Shown here piece by piece: positions 54,249 to 63,065 of a DNA stretch of 64,000 nucleotides. Origin of the DNA: UBA7672 sp044224605 (GTDB lineage Bacteria; Pseudomonadota; Alphaproteobacteria; Caulobacterales; Hyphomonadaceae); contig JBGAKC010000006.1 in the NCBI GenBank assembly GCA_044224605.1, positions 62,001 to 126,000 of the forward strand, given 5' to 3'. The notes under the pieces were generated by a model that had not been told where the DNA came from, searched no databases, and worked only from the letters and a program-made list of their open reading frames with translations. Made by a program: the position numbers and the translations under genes. Numbering within the stretch: position 1 is the first letter of the stretch; each line of letters begins with the position of its first letter.

Positions 54249-56225
54249 ATGCTTCTTCATCGACGCGACATCGATGGGCTGCGAACACTCGCGGTCCTGC
54301 CAGTCATTCTCTTCCACGCCAAGATTCCGGGCTTCTCCGGAGGCTATGTTGGCGTCGACATCTTCTTCGTCATTTCCGGATTCCTCATCACCAGCGTGCT
54401 CCTTCGCGAATACGAGGAGCAACGTTTCTCGATCTTGAGCTTCTATGATCGCCGCATTCGCCGGATTCTTCCGGCGCTCGGCTTCATGCTGCTGGTCATT
54501 AGCATCGCTTCCGCGTTGCTTATGCTGCCGACTCGACTGGCTGGCTATGCGGCCAGTATGGGGGCTGCGGCTCTTTCGGTTTCCAACATCTGGTTCTGGC
54601 ATTCGGTGGACTACTTTGCGCCGTCGTCGGAACTCAATCCGTTGCTGCACACCTGGTCGCTCGGCGTGGAGGAGCAATTCTATGTCCTCCTGCCCCTTAT
54701 GATCTGGGGCTTCATCAAGCTGGGGTTGTCGCGCCATCTATTCTGGTTGTTTGCGGGTGTCGGCCTGCTCTCGCTCGGCCTTGCCCAATGGCTGGTGGGA
54801 GAAGACCCGGTCGCCGCCTTCTATCTCCTACCGACGCGGGCCTGGGAACTTCTGCTCGGCTCCGCGCTTGCGGCAAGTCGGCCGTGGAAGCTATCGCGCA
54901 ATCAGGGCGAGCTGCTGGTATGGGCTGGCGTCATAATGATCGGCGTTTCGATCGTCTCCTACGACTCGCAGGCTCTCTTCCCCGGGATCGCGGCGCTGCT
55001 GCCGTGCGCGGGTGCAGCGCTTGTGATCCAGGTCGGCCGCAACCAGGAAACATCAATGAGCCGGATCCTGTCGCTTCCGGCGCTGGTTTTCATCGGCCTG
55101 ATCTCGTACTCGCTCTATCTCTGGCACTGGCCGCTGTTGGTCCTCCCGCGCGTCGTGCTGCTGCGTGACCTTACCCCTGCGGAAATTGTGCTCAGCCTCA
55201 GCGCGACACTGGTGATGGCGGTGCTTTCCTGGCGCTACGTAGAGCAACCCATCCGGAAGAAACCCCTCCGCCTGCCTCATCTTTCGCCGCCGTTGACCAG
55301 TGTCGCCGGCGCTGTGGCGGGCATGATCATGTTCGTTGTCGCGGCCGCCGCTCTGCGCACCGGACTTCCCGACCGCGTTCCGGACGCTGTCGAGCGGCTC
55401 GACGCAATGGGCGGGGCACGACTTGATGAGCTGGTTTGTGATCGCGGACCTCATTGCGTAAAGGAGATCGTCGGCAGGCCGAAGATCGTCCTGTGGGGAG
55501 ATTCACACGCGCTTCACTACACAAGGGCGCTGGAAGACGTTGCAACGCGCCAAGGCATATCGCTATCGTTGAAGGCGGCGCCGGGGTGCGCGCCGCTGGT
55601 TGACGTCGTGCAGCGCCAGCCCGACGGCCGGACCGAGGATTTATGTTTCACCGAAAACAGGCAGATCCTGGAAGACATCCTCAAGGATCCGCTGATCCGC
55701 ACCGTCGTCATCAGCGCCCGCTGGACCCGCTTCTTCTTTGACAACGACGACGGCGAATGGCGCGGCCTGAGCATGTCGGACGGCGAAACTGATCCCGCGA
55801 AAGTCATAACCAGATCGCTGACATCGACGGTCGACAAGCTGTCGCAACGCGGTCTGCGCGTTGTCATCCTCGGACCGTCGCCCGAATTCGATCGACTGCT
55901 GCCTGCCTGTCTCGCGCGAGCAATCTGGCTGCACTGGCCGGAAACCAGATGCACCTTCAAGTCAGGCACCGAGCCCGGCAATTCCGCCGACGTCCTGATG
56001 CAGCAACTGGCCGACGGCGGCCTGCGGGCCCACGTACTACGCCCTTATGACGTCTTTTGCCCGCAAGGGCAGTGCCTGCGCAGGCTTGGGGCCCAACCCA
56101 TCACGATCGACACTGACCATCTATCTCCTACTGCCGCTGATCAGGTGCTCAAGGCGCTGCATATCGACGGGCTGGTATCCGAACAGAATTATTCCAGCAC
56201 CAGCAGCAGGGTCGTGCTGCGTTAA
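54249..56225 (+). CDS. OafA/YrhL-type acyltransferase fused to an SGNH domain
   Basis: 658 residues from the ATG at 54249 with GAGAGGGG upstream. Ten or so transmembrane helices (about 10-365) form an acyltransferase-3 domain with the conserved His in VILFHAKIPGFSGGYVGVD and RRIRRILPAL. The C-terminal periplasmic domain (about 380-650) is an SGNH hydrolase fold with GDSHALHYTRALE (nucleophile) and DTDHLSPTAA (Asp/His). Such proteins O-acetylate or acylate surface polysaccharides. It stands alone, with no polysaccharide genes nearby. Confidence 0.9.
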   Translation: MLLHRRDIDGLRTLAVLPVILFHAKIPGFSGGYVGVDIFFVISGFLITSVLLREYEEQRFSILSFYDRRIRRILPALGFMLLVISIASALLMLPTRLAGYAASMGAAALSVSNIWFWHSVDYFAPSSELNPLLHTWSLGVEEQFYVLLPLMIWGFIKLGLSRHLFWLFAGVGLLSLGLAQWLVGEDPVAAFYLLPTRAWELLLGSALAASRPWKLSRNQGELLVWAGVIMIGVSIVSYDSQALFPGIAALLPCAGAALVIQVGRNQETSMSRILSLPALVFIGLISYSLYLWHWPLLVLPRVVLLRDLTPAEIVLSLSATLVMAVLSWRYVEQPIRKKPLRLPHLSPPLTSVAGAVAGMIMFVVAAAALRTGLPDRVPDAVERLDAMGGARLDELVCDRGPHCVKEIVGRPKIVLWGDSHALHYTRALEDVATRQGISLSLKAAPGCAPLVDVVQRQPDGRTEDLCFTENRQILEDILKDPLIRTVVISARWTRFFFDNDDGEWRGLSMSDGETDPAKVITRSLTSTVDKLSQRGLRVVILGPSPEFDRLLPACLARAIWLHWPETRCTFKSGTEPGNSADVLMQQLADGGLRAHVLRPYDVFCPQGQCLRRLGAQPITIDTDHLSPTAADQVLKALHIDGLVSEQNYSSTSSRVVLR

Positions 56226-56408
56226 GGCCGGAAAATGCCCGTTTGACCTGCGGAAACTGAGGTCCATGCGTCTTGGAATCACCCTATCGGTCACGTGACA
56301 GGTTGCGGGATTGACTAAGGCGTGGGCGGGCCTATTGGTCCCGCCTGCCCCGAAAAGCGTGCGTTTCCGCTCGCGGTCCGGCCGATCGAGCCCACGAAGA
56401 CCAATTTG

Positions 56409-58001
56409 ATGACGTTTGACGAGCTCAGTCTCGACCCGCGAATTCTGACAGCCGTAAAAGCCGCTGGCTATACGACCCCGACGCCTATCCAGGAACAGGG
56501 CATTCCCGCTGTTCTGGGCGGGCGCGACGTTACCGGCATTGCGCAGACAGGCACTGGCAAGACGGCCGCTTTCGTCCTGCCGATGATCCACAAGCTGGGC
56601 CAGGGCCGCGCCAAGGCGCGCATGCCGCGCTCGCTGATCCTTGAGCCCACCCGCGAACTCGCCGCCCAGGTCGCCGAGCAGTTCGAGAAATACGGCTCAG
56701 GCTACAAGCTCAACATGGCGCTACTGATCGGTGGCGTCTCGTTCGGCGACCAGGAAAAGAAACTCAACGCCGGCGCGGATGTGCTGATCGCAACGCCTGG
56801 CCGCCTGATGGACCATTTCGGGCGCGGCGGCCTGTTGATGACCGGCGTTCAGATGCTGGTGATCGATGAAGCTGACCGGATGCTCGACATGGGCTTCATC
56901 CCGGACATCGAGAAGATCTGCACGCTTCTGCCGAAATCACGCCAGACTTTGCTGTTCTCCGCGACGATGCCGCCGGAGATCACCAAGCTGGCGAAACAGT
57001 TCCAGAAGGAACCGGTACGCATCGAGGTTTCCCGGCCGGCGACCGCCGCCACGACGATCACGCAATATGTCACGCATTGTCCCTCGAACGAAGACACCGT
57101 GAAACGCGCCGTGCTGCGCTCGATCATCAAGGCGAAATCGACCGATCAGGGTATTGTTTTCTGCAACCGGAAGACGGAAGTCGACGTTGTCGCGAAATCT
57201 CTGGCCAGCCATGGTTTTGACGCAGCGCCAATCCATGGCGACCTGCCGCAAAGCCAGCGCACCGCCACGCTCGACAAGTTCCGCAACAAGGAGCTGAAGC
57301 TGCTGGTTGCATCGGACGTGGCTGCGCGCGGCCTCGACATTCCGGAAGTCAGCCAGGTCTTCAACTACGCCCCGCCGCCGAACTCGGACGACTATGTCCA
57401 CCGTATCGGTCGTACGGGCCGGGCCGGACGTTCGGGCGAAAGCTTCACGATCGTCTCGCCGGGCGACAGCCGCCTGTGGGACGCCGTGCTCAAGCGCATC
57501 GGCAAGGATGTGACGCCGTTCACGCCGGAAGGCATGGACGAAGCCGTAGGGGAGGCCCGCAGCCGTGGCCCCGCTCCTGGTCGTGACCGGTTCGAGAAGG
57601 GTCGTGGGCGTGGCCGTGGCGGTCGCGGCCGTGACCGGGGTGATCGCGGCGAGCGTCCGCAACGTGAGGAAAGCCCGCAGCCGGAGGCAGCCGCCCCCGT
57701 CACGGCGCCGGCCTTCATACCGCCCCAGGTCGAGGATCTGGAACCGGAACCCTCAGCCGTGATGGAAGTCGAAGCGCCGGTCCGCGAGAGCCGGGATGAG
57801 CAGCCGAAGCGGGAGGGCCGCGATCGCGGTCGCCGTCGTAGCGGACGCGACAGGGAGCGGGACCGGGATCGTGGCGGCCGGAATCGGCGCGGCGAACTCA
57901 CCCCCGGCGACCCGCAGGGCGGCGATGAAAATTTCAAGGGAATGGGCGACCATGTCCCCGCCTTTCTCTTGCGATCACTTGGAAAACGCGAAGAAGCCTA
58001 G
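56409..58001 (+). CDS. DEAD-box ATP-dependent RNA helicase (RhlE group)
   Basis: 530 residues. The Q motif (TTPTPIQEQ), AQTGTGKT (I), PTRELA (Ia), DEAD (II, IDEADRM), SAT (III, FSATMP), and HRIGRTGRAGR (VI) are all intact. The C-terminal 150 residues are Arg/Gly/Asp-rich (GRGRGGRGRDRGDRGE) and bind RNA. In Caulobacter an RhlE-type helicase joins the degradosome in the cold; the same here is inference. Confidence 0.95.
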   Translation: MTFDELSLDPRILTAVKAAGYTTPTPIQEQGIPAVLGGRDVTGIAQTGTGKTAAFVLPMIHKLGQGRAKARMPRSLILEPTRELAAQVAEQFEKYGSGYKLNMALLIGGVSFGDQEKKLNAGADVLIATPGRLMDHFGRGGLLMTGVQMLVIDEADRMLDMGFIPDIEKICTLLPKSRQTLLFSATMPPEITKLAKQFQKEPVRIEVSRPATAATTITQYVTHCPSNEDTVKRAVLRSIIKAKSTDQGIVFCNRKTEVDVVAKSLASHGFDAAPIHGDLPQSQRTATLDKFRNKELKLLVASDVAARGLDIPEVSQVFNYAPPPNSDDYVHRIGRTGRAGRSGESFTIVSPGDSRLWDAVLKRIGKDVTPFTPEGMDEAVGEARSRGPAPGRDRFEKGRGRGRGGRGRDRGDRGERPQREESPQPEAAAPVTAPAFIPPQVEDLEPEPSAVMEVEAPVRESRDEQPKREGRDRGRRRSGRDRERDRDRGGRNRRGELTPGDPQGGDENFKGMGDHVPAFLLRSLGKREEA

Positions 58002-58126
58002 CAAATCAGGGCCTTCAACTAAGCATAACCTAATGGAAAGCCCCGAATTTTAGCCAATCCGTAACGGCTTCTGTTCACTACTTCTCCGAGACACTGGGGC
58101 GGCGAACGCAACCGGTTTCGAGGGGC

Positions 58127-59200
58127 GTGATCGTGATGCTGAATACCCAGCTGCTTGGGCCGGAAGGCCAGGTGCTTGGCCACCGCACGGTGGACGAAAT
58201 GGGCCGTCAGTCGCTGCCCGTCAGCCCACAAAACTACGAAGTGTGGCTCAACTACTTCACACACGCCTCACCGGACCTCCGCGCCGCGCTCGACAAGCTG
58301 CTCGCGTCGGGCAAGCCGATCACGAACGACGACATGGAGCAGATGTACGAGCGATTCTTCTCCACCACCCATCTGTCGACGCAGGTGATGGAGACGGGCT
58401 CGCGCATCGCGCACGAGATCGCCGATGCGCTCGACGCCCTGAAGAAGGCCGGCGCGACGACCGAACGCTATGGCGCGACCCTGAATGTCGCCGCCGATAG
58501 CCTGCAGAACACCGCCATTGACGGCGACGCGCTCAAGCGCCTGATCAACGTCCTTGCTTCTGCGACGACCGAAATGTCCAAGCAGAACGCAAGCCTCTCG
58601 ACCAAGCTCGCACAGTCTTCGCAGGAAATGGAAAAGCTGCGCACGTCGCTGCGCCAGGCCCGCGCCGAGGCGCTCACCGACGCCCTCACCGGCATCGCCA
58701 ATCGGAAGCTGTTCGACGAGACGCTGCGCCTGCGCAAGGAAGAGGCCGACAGCGAGAAGACCGAGCTATCGCTTCTCCTCTGCGATATCGACCACTTCAA
58801 GTCGTTCAACGACACGTGGGGCCACCAGACGGGTGATCAGGTCATCCGCTTCGTTGCTTCGGCCCTCACCAAGTTCGCCCTGCCGGACCATCTCGTGGCG
58901 CGTTATGGCGGCGAGGAATTCGCCGTGATAATGCCGCGCACCTCGCTGCGCGACGCCGGCCGCATCGCCGACCAGATCCGCAGCGCCATCGAGGCCAAGC
59001 GCCTCGTCCGCCGCTCCACCAACGAGACCATCGGCGCCGTCACGGTGTCGTTCGGCGCAGCGCTCTACGCTCCGGGCGAAACAGTCGGCCAGATGATCTC
59101 CCGCGCCGACGAGTGCCTCTACCTGTCCAAGCGCAACGGCCGCAATCGCGTCACGCTGGAAACCCAGCTCCCGCCGGTCTCGGCGACGAACGCGGCCTAG
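58127..59200 (+). CDS. Diguanylate cyclase (GGDEF domain) with helical N-terminus
   Basis: Makes c-di-GMP. 357 residues from the GTG at 58127; ATG at 58136 is equally plausible, and GAGGGGC lies upstream. Residues about 40-110 (YEVWLNYFTHASPDLRAALDKLL, then MEQMYERFF) and 110-180 are helical, likely a coiled-coil dimeriser. The GGDEF domain (about 185-345) has the active site GGEEF. The product-inhibition site RxxD is not present; LPDH stands in its place. No membrane segment. Its stop overlaps the O-methyltransferase stop in CTAG (59197-59200). Confidence 0.92.
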   Translation: MIVMLNTQLLGPEGQVLGHRTVDEMGRQSLPVSPQNYEVWLNYFTHASPDLRAALDKLLASGKPITNDDMEQMYERFFSTTHLSTQVMETGSRIAHEIADALDALKKAGATTERYGATLNVAADSLQNTAIDGDALKRLINVLASATTEMSKQNASLSTKLAQSSQEMEKLRTSLRQARAEALTDALTGIANRKLFDETLRLRKEEADSEKTELSLLLCDIDHFKSFNDTWGHQTGDQVIRFVASALTKFALPDHLVARYGGEEFAVIMPRTSLRDAGRIADQIRSAIEAKRLVRRSTNETIGAVTVSFGAALYAPGETVGQMISRADECLYLSKRNGRNRVTLETQLPPVSATNAA

Positions 59201-59847
59201 AGCACCACCGCCATCAGGAAGCCGTCATAGCCCTTCATGCCGACCGTCTGGATGGCGGTCGCTGAAACACGCGGCTCCTGCGCGATCATGTCGAACATCC
59301 GCCGCACACCCTGCGCCTGTGCATTGCCGATTGGATCGGTCACGCGCCCCTCGCGAACAACATTGTCGACGACGATCACCGAACCCTTCCGCGACATCCG
59401 CAGCGCCTGCACGAAGTAATCCGCATTGTCTTCCTTGTTCGCATCAATGAACGCGAAATCGAATGGTCCGTTCAGCGCCGGCAGCAGATCGATCGCCGGC
59501 CCGAGCTTGACCTCAACTGATGCAGCAGGCTTCGCTCGCGCTATATTCTCTCGCGCCACCTCTGCATTCCGGGGATCGATTTCCAGCGAGATCAGCTCGC
59601 CGTCCGCAGGTAACGCCCGCGCCATCCAGATCGCCGAATACCCGCCCAGCGTCCCGACCTCGAGAATCCGCTTCGCCCCGATCGACAGCGCCATCAGGTG
59701 CAACAACTTCCCTTGCGCCGCCGACACGGCGATCGCCGGAAGCCCCGCCGCCGCACTGTCGCGAATGGCGGCGGACAGCGCCTCGTCCTCCGTCACCAGC
59801 CGGTCCTCGATATAAGAGTCGACCTCGCGCCAGATCCGGTCGCTCAT
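59197..59847 (-). CDS. SAM-dependent O-methyltransferase (catechol/caffeoyl-CoA type)
   Basis: 216 residues, Methyltransf_3 family. EVGTLGGYSAIWMARALP is the SAM-binding motif I, SLEIDPRNAEVARENIARA the acidic loop, and FAFIDANKEDNADYFVQAL with VVDNVVREG the metal-binding Asp/Asn region. The methyl acceptor is unknown. Its ATG overlaps the TfoX gene stop by 4 bp, so the two are coupled. Confidence 0.9.
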   Translation of the reverse strand: MSDRIWREVDSYIEDRLVTEDEALSAAIRDSAAAGLPAIAVSAAQGKLLHLMALSIGAKRILEVGTLGGYSAIWMARALPADGELISLEIDPRNAEVARENIARAKPAASVEVKLGPAIDLLPALNGPFDFAFIDANKEDNADYFVQALRMSRKGSVIVVDNVVREGRVTDPIGNAQAQGVRRMFDMIAQEPRVSATAIQTVGMKGYDGFLMAVVL

Positions 59848-60266
59848 TTCTTCGCCCTCGATTTCGCTGCTGCCCTGGCTGACTTCTTGACCGGCGCCTT
59901 CTTCGCTGCCGGCCTCTTCTTCGGCTTGTCCTTTGCCGCCTGTACTGAGATGGCGAAGGAGCGCTTCACCAGCTCCACGGCTTCATCGGGATCGTCTGCG
60001 GCTGTTGCCGGCAGACTCCAGTAGGCAATGTCCCGCACCGTCCCGTCCTTCTTCACGGAATAGACCCAGGGCTTGCAGCCCAGTTTCTTCAGTTCCGCGC
60101 CCAGCGCCGCATCCGCCTTCAGAAAGAACGTGTCGTCGTCGAGGATGGCGAAGCCGACTCCATTCCGCGACAGAGCCGCGCCGCCGAACATGCGCTTCAC
60201 ATCGACCTTGCCGAACCCGGCGATCAGCTCGGTCGCGTAGTCGATGAAATCGGGCGACAGCGGCAT
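59844..60266 (-). CDS. TfoX N-terminal-domain protein with a Lys/Ala-rich tail
   Basis: 140 residues. TfoX_N domain (about 5-108) with VKRMFGGAALSRNGVGFAILDDDTFFLKAD, the family signature; the C-terminal TfoX domain is absent. The last 30 residues are Lys, Ala and Pro (KKRPAAKKAPVKKSARAAA), like the basic tail of histone H1-type proteins, and may bind nucleic acid. Family members in other bacteria affect competence, but function here is unknown. It starts the two-gene operon with the O-methyltransferase. Confidence 0.85.
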   Translation of the reverse strand: MPLSPDFIDYATELIAGFGKVDVKRMFGGAALSRNGVGFAILDDDTFFLKADAALGAELKKLGCKPWVYSVKKDGTVRDIAYWSLPATAADDPDEAVELVKRSFAISVQAAKDKPKKRPAAKKAPVKKSARAAAKSRAKK

Positions 60267-60336
60267 CGTGACCTCCGTGGACGCGTTAACGCTATCCCTT
60301 TCTGGCGTCCCGCCAAGGGTCTGCTAGAAGGCTCAC

Positions 60337-61053
60337 ATGCGCCACTACCGGATCAATTCACGTCTCGACACCCACGCGCTGTCCCGCCGATTCGCCGAGG
60401 CCGGCCGCCTTCAAATTCAGGATTTTCTCGAGCCGCCGGACGCCAAGGAACTGGCGCAGAGCCTGGACAGGCTCGAATGGCGACTGGTGCTCAACAGCGG
60501 CGCACGGCACGTCGACATTCACGTCGCCCAGCTCGCCCAGATGGAGCCGGCAAAGCAGGCCGCCATTCGCGAGGAAGTGCGCAAGAATGCGACCCACGGC
60601 TTCCAGTATATCTATGAAAATTTTCCGATCACGGACTTCGACGAAAAGTGCAATGTCGATCATCGCGAGCTGGAGACCATCTGCGCCACCATGAACTCCG
60701 ATGCGGTGCGCGGTTTCCTGCAGCAGGTCACCGGAGAGGCCACCGACTTCTGCGACATGCAGGCGACGCGCTATTCCGCTGGCCACTTCCTCACCGTCCA
60801 CTCCGACGATACGCCTGGGAAGAACCGCAAGTTCGCCTATGTCCTAAGCCTGACCGACAACTGGTCACCGACCTGGGGTGGTCAGCTCCAGTTCCTTGAT
60901 GACAGCCGCCGCAATGTCGCGCGCTCCTACGTTCCGCGCTTCAATGCCCTGTCGGTGTTCAAGGTGCCCGCGCCGCATCACGTCAGCCAGGTCTCCAGCT
61001 TCGCTCAGGGCGGCCGCGTGTCGTTGACGGGATGGTTCAGGACGAAGGGCTGA
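60337..61053 (+). CDS. 2-oxoglutarate/Fe(II)-dependent oxygenase, prolyl 4-hydroxylase type
   Basis: 238 residues. The double-stranded beta-helix (about 135-238) has the HxD motif in FLTVHSDDTPG (about 155), the distal His in APHHVSQVSSF and the 2OG-binding Arg in GRVSLTGWF. Residues 1-130 are a helical lead-in. In bacteria the group may hydroxylate proteins or small molecules; the target is not known. It ends three bases from the stop of the convergent sufA. Confidence 0.85.
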   Translation: MRHYRINSRLDTHALSRRFAEAGRLQIQDFLEPPDAKELAQSLDRLEWRLVLNSGARHVDIHVAQLAQMEPAKQAAIREEVRKNATHGFQYIYENFPITDFDEKCNVDHRELETICATMNSDAVRGFLQQVTGEATDFCDMQATRYSAGHFLTVHSDDTPGKNRKFAYVLSLTDNWSPTWGGQLQFLDDSRRNVARSYVPRFNALSVFKVPAPHHVSQVSSFAQGGRVSLTGWFRTKG

Positions 61054-61056
61054 GCC

Positions 61057-61419
61057 CTACTCCGCCGCCTGAGCCGGCACGATCGTCACGCTCTCGCCGC
61101 AACCGCAAGCGTCGGTCTGGTTTGGGTTCGTGAACGTGAATTTCGAGTGCATGGGCGTCACTTCGTAGTCGATCACCGAGCCGAGCAGGAACAGCACGGC
61201 CTTGGCGTCGATGATGATGGAGACGCCATTGTCGTCCACGCGCTCGTCCATAGGGTCAGCTGCGTCGGCATAGCTCATCGTGTATTCCATGCCCGCGCAG
61301 CCGGCGTTCTTCACGCCCACGCGCAGGAAGCCCGCGCCCTTTTCAGCCATGATCTCGCGAACCTGCGCCGCTGCGGCGTCAGTCAGGGTCACAACCTTGG
61401 GGCGAGGACGTCTGGCCAT
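61057..61419 (-). CDS. sufA: A-type iron-sulfur carrier protein (SufA/ErpA/IscA family)
   Basis: Receives clusters from the SUF scaffold and passes them to apoproteins. 120 residues from the ATG at 61419. The three conserved Cys are in KNAGCAGMEY and DACGCGES. The C-terminus VPAQAAE extends slightly past the usual end. Last gene of the sufC-D-S-T-A order; 29 bp after the sufT stop. Confidence 0.92.
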   Translation of the reverse strand: MARRPRPKVVTLTDAAAAQVREIMAEKGAGFLRVGVKNAGCAGMEYTMSYADAADPMDERVDDNGVSIIIDAKAVLFLLGSVIDYEVTPMHSKFTFTNPNQTDACGCGESVTIVPAQAAE

Positions 61420-61448
61420 GGCTCTTAAATGGATACCGTGAAACCTGC

Positions 61449-61841
61449 TTACAACATGTTGAGCTGGAGGCGGGCCTCGTCGCTCATGCGCGAGGCGTCC
61501 CATGGCGGGTCAAAAACGATGGTCGCCTTGGCGGTTTTTACGCCCTCGACCTTGCGGGCTGCGTCTTCCACCCAGCCGGGCATCTCGCCCGCCACCGGGC
61601 ACGCCGGGGCCGTCAGCGTCATCTCGATATCGACGTGCCGGTCGTCATTGATGTCGACCTTGTAGATCAGGCCCAGTTCATAGATGTCGACCGGGATTTC
61701 GGGGTCGTAGACCTTCTTGAGCTCCTGGATCAGGTCGTCCGTGATCCGGTCGAGCTCTTCCTGCGGGATAGCCGACGGCTTATCCGCGTCCCCGGCTTGG
61801 GGGGCGGGCTCGGCCATCTGATGCTTCAGGTCGTCAGCCAT
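61449..61841 (-). CDS. sufT: SUF system assembly protein SufT (MIP18/DUF59 family)
   Basis: 130 residues: a polar N-terminus (1-30) followed by the MIP18 domain (about 33-125) with KKVYDPEIPVDIYELGLIYKV, LTAPACPVAGEMPGWVEDA (conserved Cys) and VFDPPWDASRMSDEARLQL. SufT helps cluster maturation under high demand. Seven bases separate it from the upstream sufS, so it is in the same transcript. Confidence 0.93.
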   Translation of the reverse strand: MADDLKHQMAEPAPQAGDADKPSAIPQEELDRITDDLIQELKKVYDPEIPVDIYELGLIYKVDINDDRHVDIEMTLTAPACPVAGEMPGWVEDAARKVEGVKTAKATIVFDPPWDASRMSDEARLQLNML

Positions 61842-61847
61842 ACTTAC

Positions 61848-63065
61848 CTATGACAGCATCGCTCGGGCCTTGGAAAGCGCCTCCACGAACACGTCGACTT
61901 CCTCGAGCGTATTGTAGAGAGCAAAGCTCGCCCGGGCAGTAGCAGTAACACCTAAATGGGACATCAAAGGCTGGGCGCAATGATGCCCGGCGCGAATCGC
62001 AACCCCTTGGCGATCAAGGATCTGGGCGATGTCGTGCGGGTGGGCGCCTTGCAGCGAAAATGACAGCACAGGGCCCTTCCCGGGGGCCGTCCCGTGAATC
62101 CGCAGCCCATTGATCGCGCGCAGCGACGAAACCGCGCGGTCCAGCAGGGCCTGCTTGTGGGCGCGAATGGCGTCCCGGTCGAGGCTCTCGATCCAGTTAA
62201 TTGCGGCGCCCAGCCCGATGGCCTCAACGATCGGCGGCGTACCGGCTTCGAAACGATGCGGCGGCGCGTTGTAGGTAATGGCGTCGCGCGTGACGGTCTC
62301 GATCATCTCGCCCCCGCCCTCGAACGGCGGCAGCGCCTCCAGCTTCCTGCGCTTGCCATAGAGCACGCCGATGCCGGTCGGGCCGTAGAGCTTGTGGCCT
62401 GTGAAAGCGTAGTAGTCGGCGTCCAGCGCGCGGACATCGACTTTCATGTTCACGATGGCCTGGCAGCCATCCAGCAGCACGTCCGCGCCCACAGCATGCG
62501 CCATGGTGATCGCTGTCCGCACATCTGGGACCGTGCCGAGCACGTTCGACATGTGTGTCAGCGCCAGAATGCGCGTCTTCTTCGACAGCTGCTGCTCAAG
62601 ACTCGCGAGGTCCAGCGAGCCATCCGGCAGCACCTCAACCCATTTCAGCACTGCGCCCTTGCGCTCGCGCAGAAAATTCCACGGCACGATGTTGGAGTGG
62701 TGCTCCATCACCGACAGCACGATCTCGTCGCCTGGTTGGATCGTCGCGCCGATCCCGGCGGCCAGGATGTTGATGGCCTGCGTGCCGCCCTTGGTGAAAA
62801 CGATCTCTTCAACCGACGCCGCGTTCAACAGCTTCCGCGCCGCCTCGCGCGCACTCTCATAGGCCTGCGTCGCCTCGTTCGCCAGCGTATGGAGCCCACG
62901 GTGAACGTTGGCATAGCTGTCGCGCATCACCTCGGTCATCGTCTCGATGACCACGTTCGGCTTCTGCGCAGAAGCAGCGTTATCGAAATAGACCAGCGGC
63001 TTGCCATGCACCTGCCGGCCAAGGATGGGGAACTGCACTCGGATAGCCTTGACGTCGAAGGTCAT
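61848..63065 (-). CDS. sufS: SufS-type cysteine desulfurase
   Basis: PLP enzyme that takes sulfur from cysteine for SUF assembly. 405 residues from the ATG at 63065, which overlaps the sufD stop (ATGA). YFDNAASAQKP, MEHHSNIVPW, the Lys-PLP motif AFTGHKLYGPTGIGVLYG and the active-site Cys in IRAGHHCAQPL, typical of group II desulfurases. No sufE or sufU is seen in this window. Confidence 0.97.
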   Translation of the reverse strand: MTFDVKAIRVQFPILGRQVHGKPLVYFDNAASAQKPNVVIETMTEVMRDSYANVHRGLHTLANEATQAYESAREAARKLLNAASVEEIVFTKGGTQAINILAAGIGATIQPGDEIVLSVMEHHSNIVPWNFLRERKGAVLKWVEVLPDGSLDLASLEQQLSKKTRILALTHMSNVLGTVPDVRTAITMAHAVGADVLLDGCQAIVNMKVDVRALDADYYAFTGHKLYGPTGIGVLYGKRRKLEALPPFEGGGEMIETVTRDAITYNAPPHRFEAGTPPIVEAIGLGAAINWIESLDRDAIRAHKQALLDRAVSSLRAINGLRIHGTAPGKGPVLSFSLQGAHPHDIAQILDRQGVAIRAGHHCAQPLMSHLGVTATARASFALYNTLEEVDVFVEALSKARAMLS

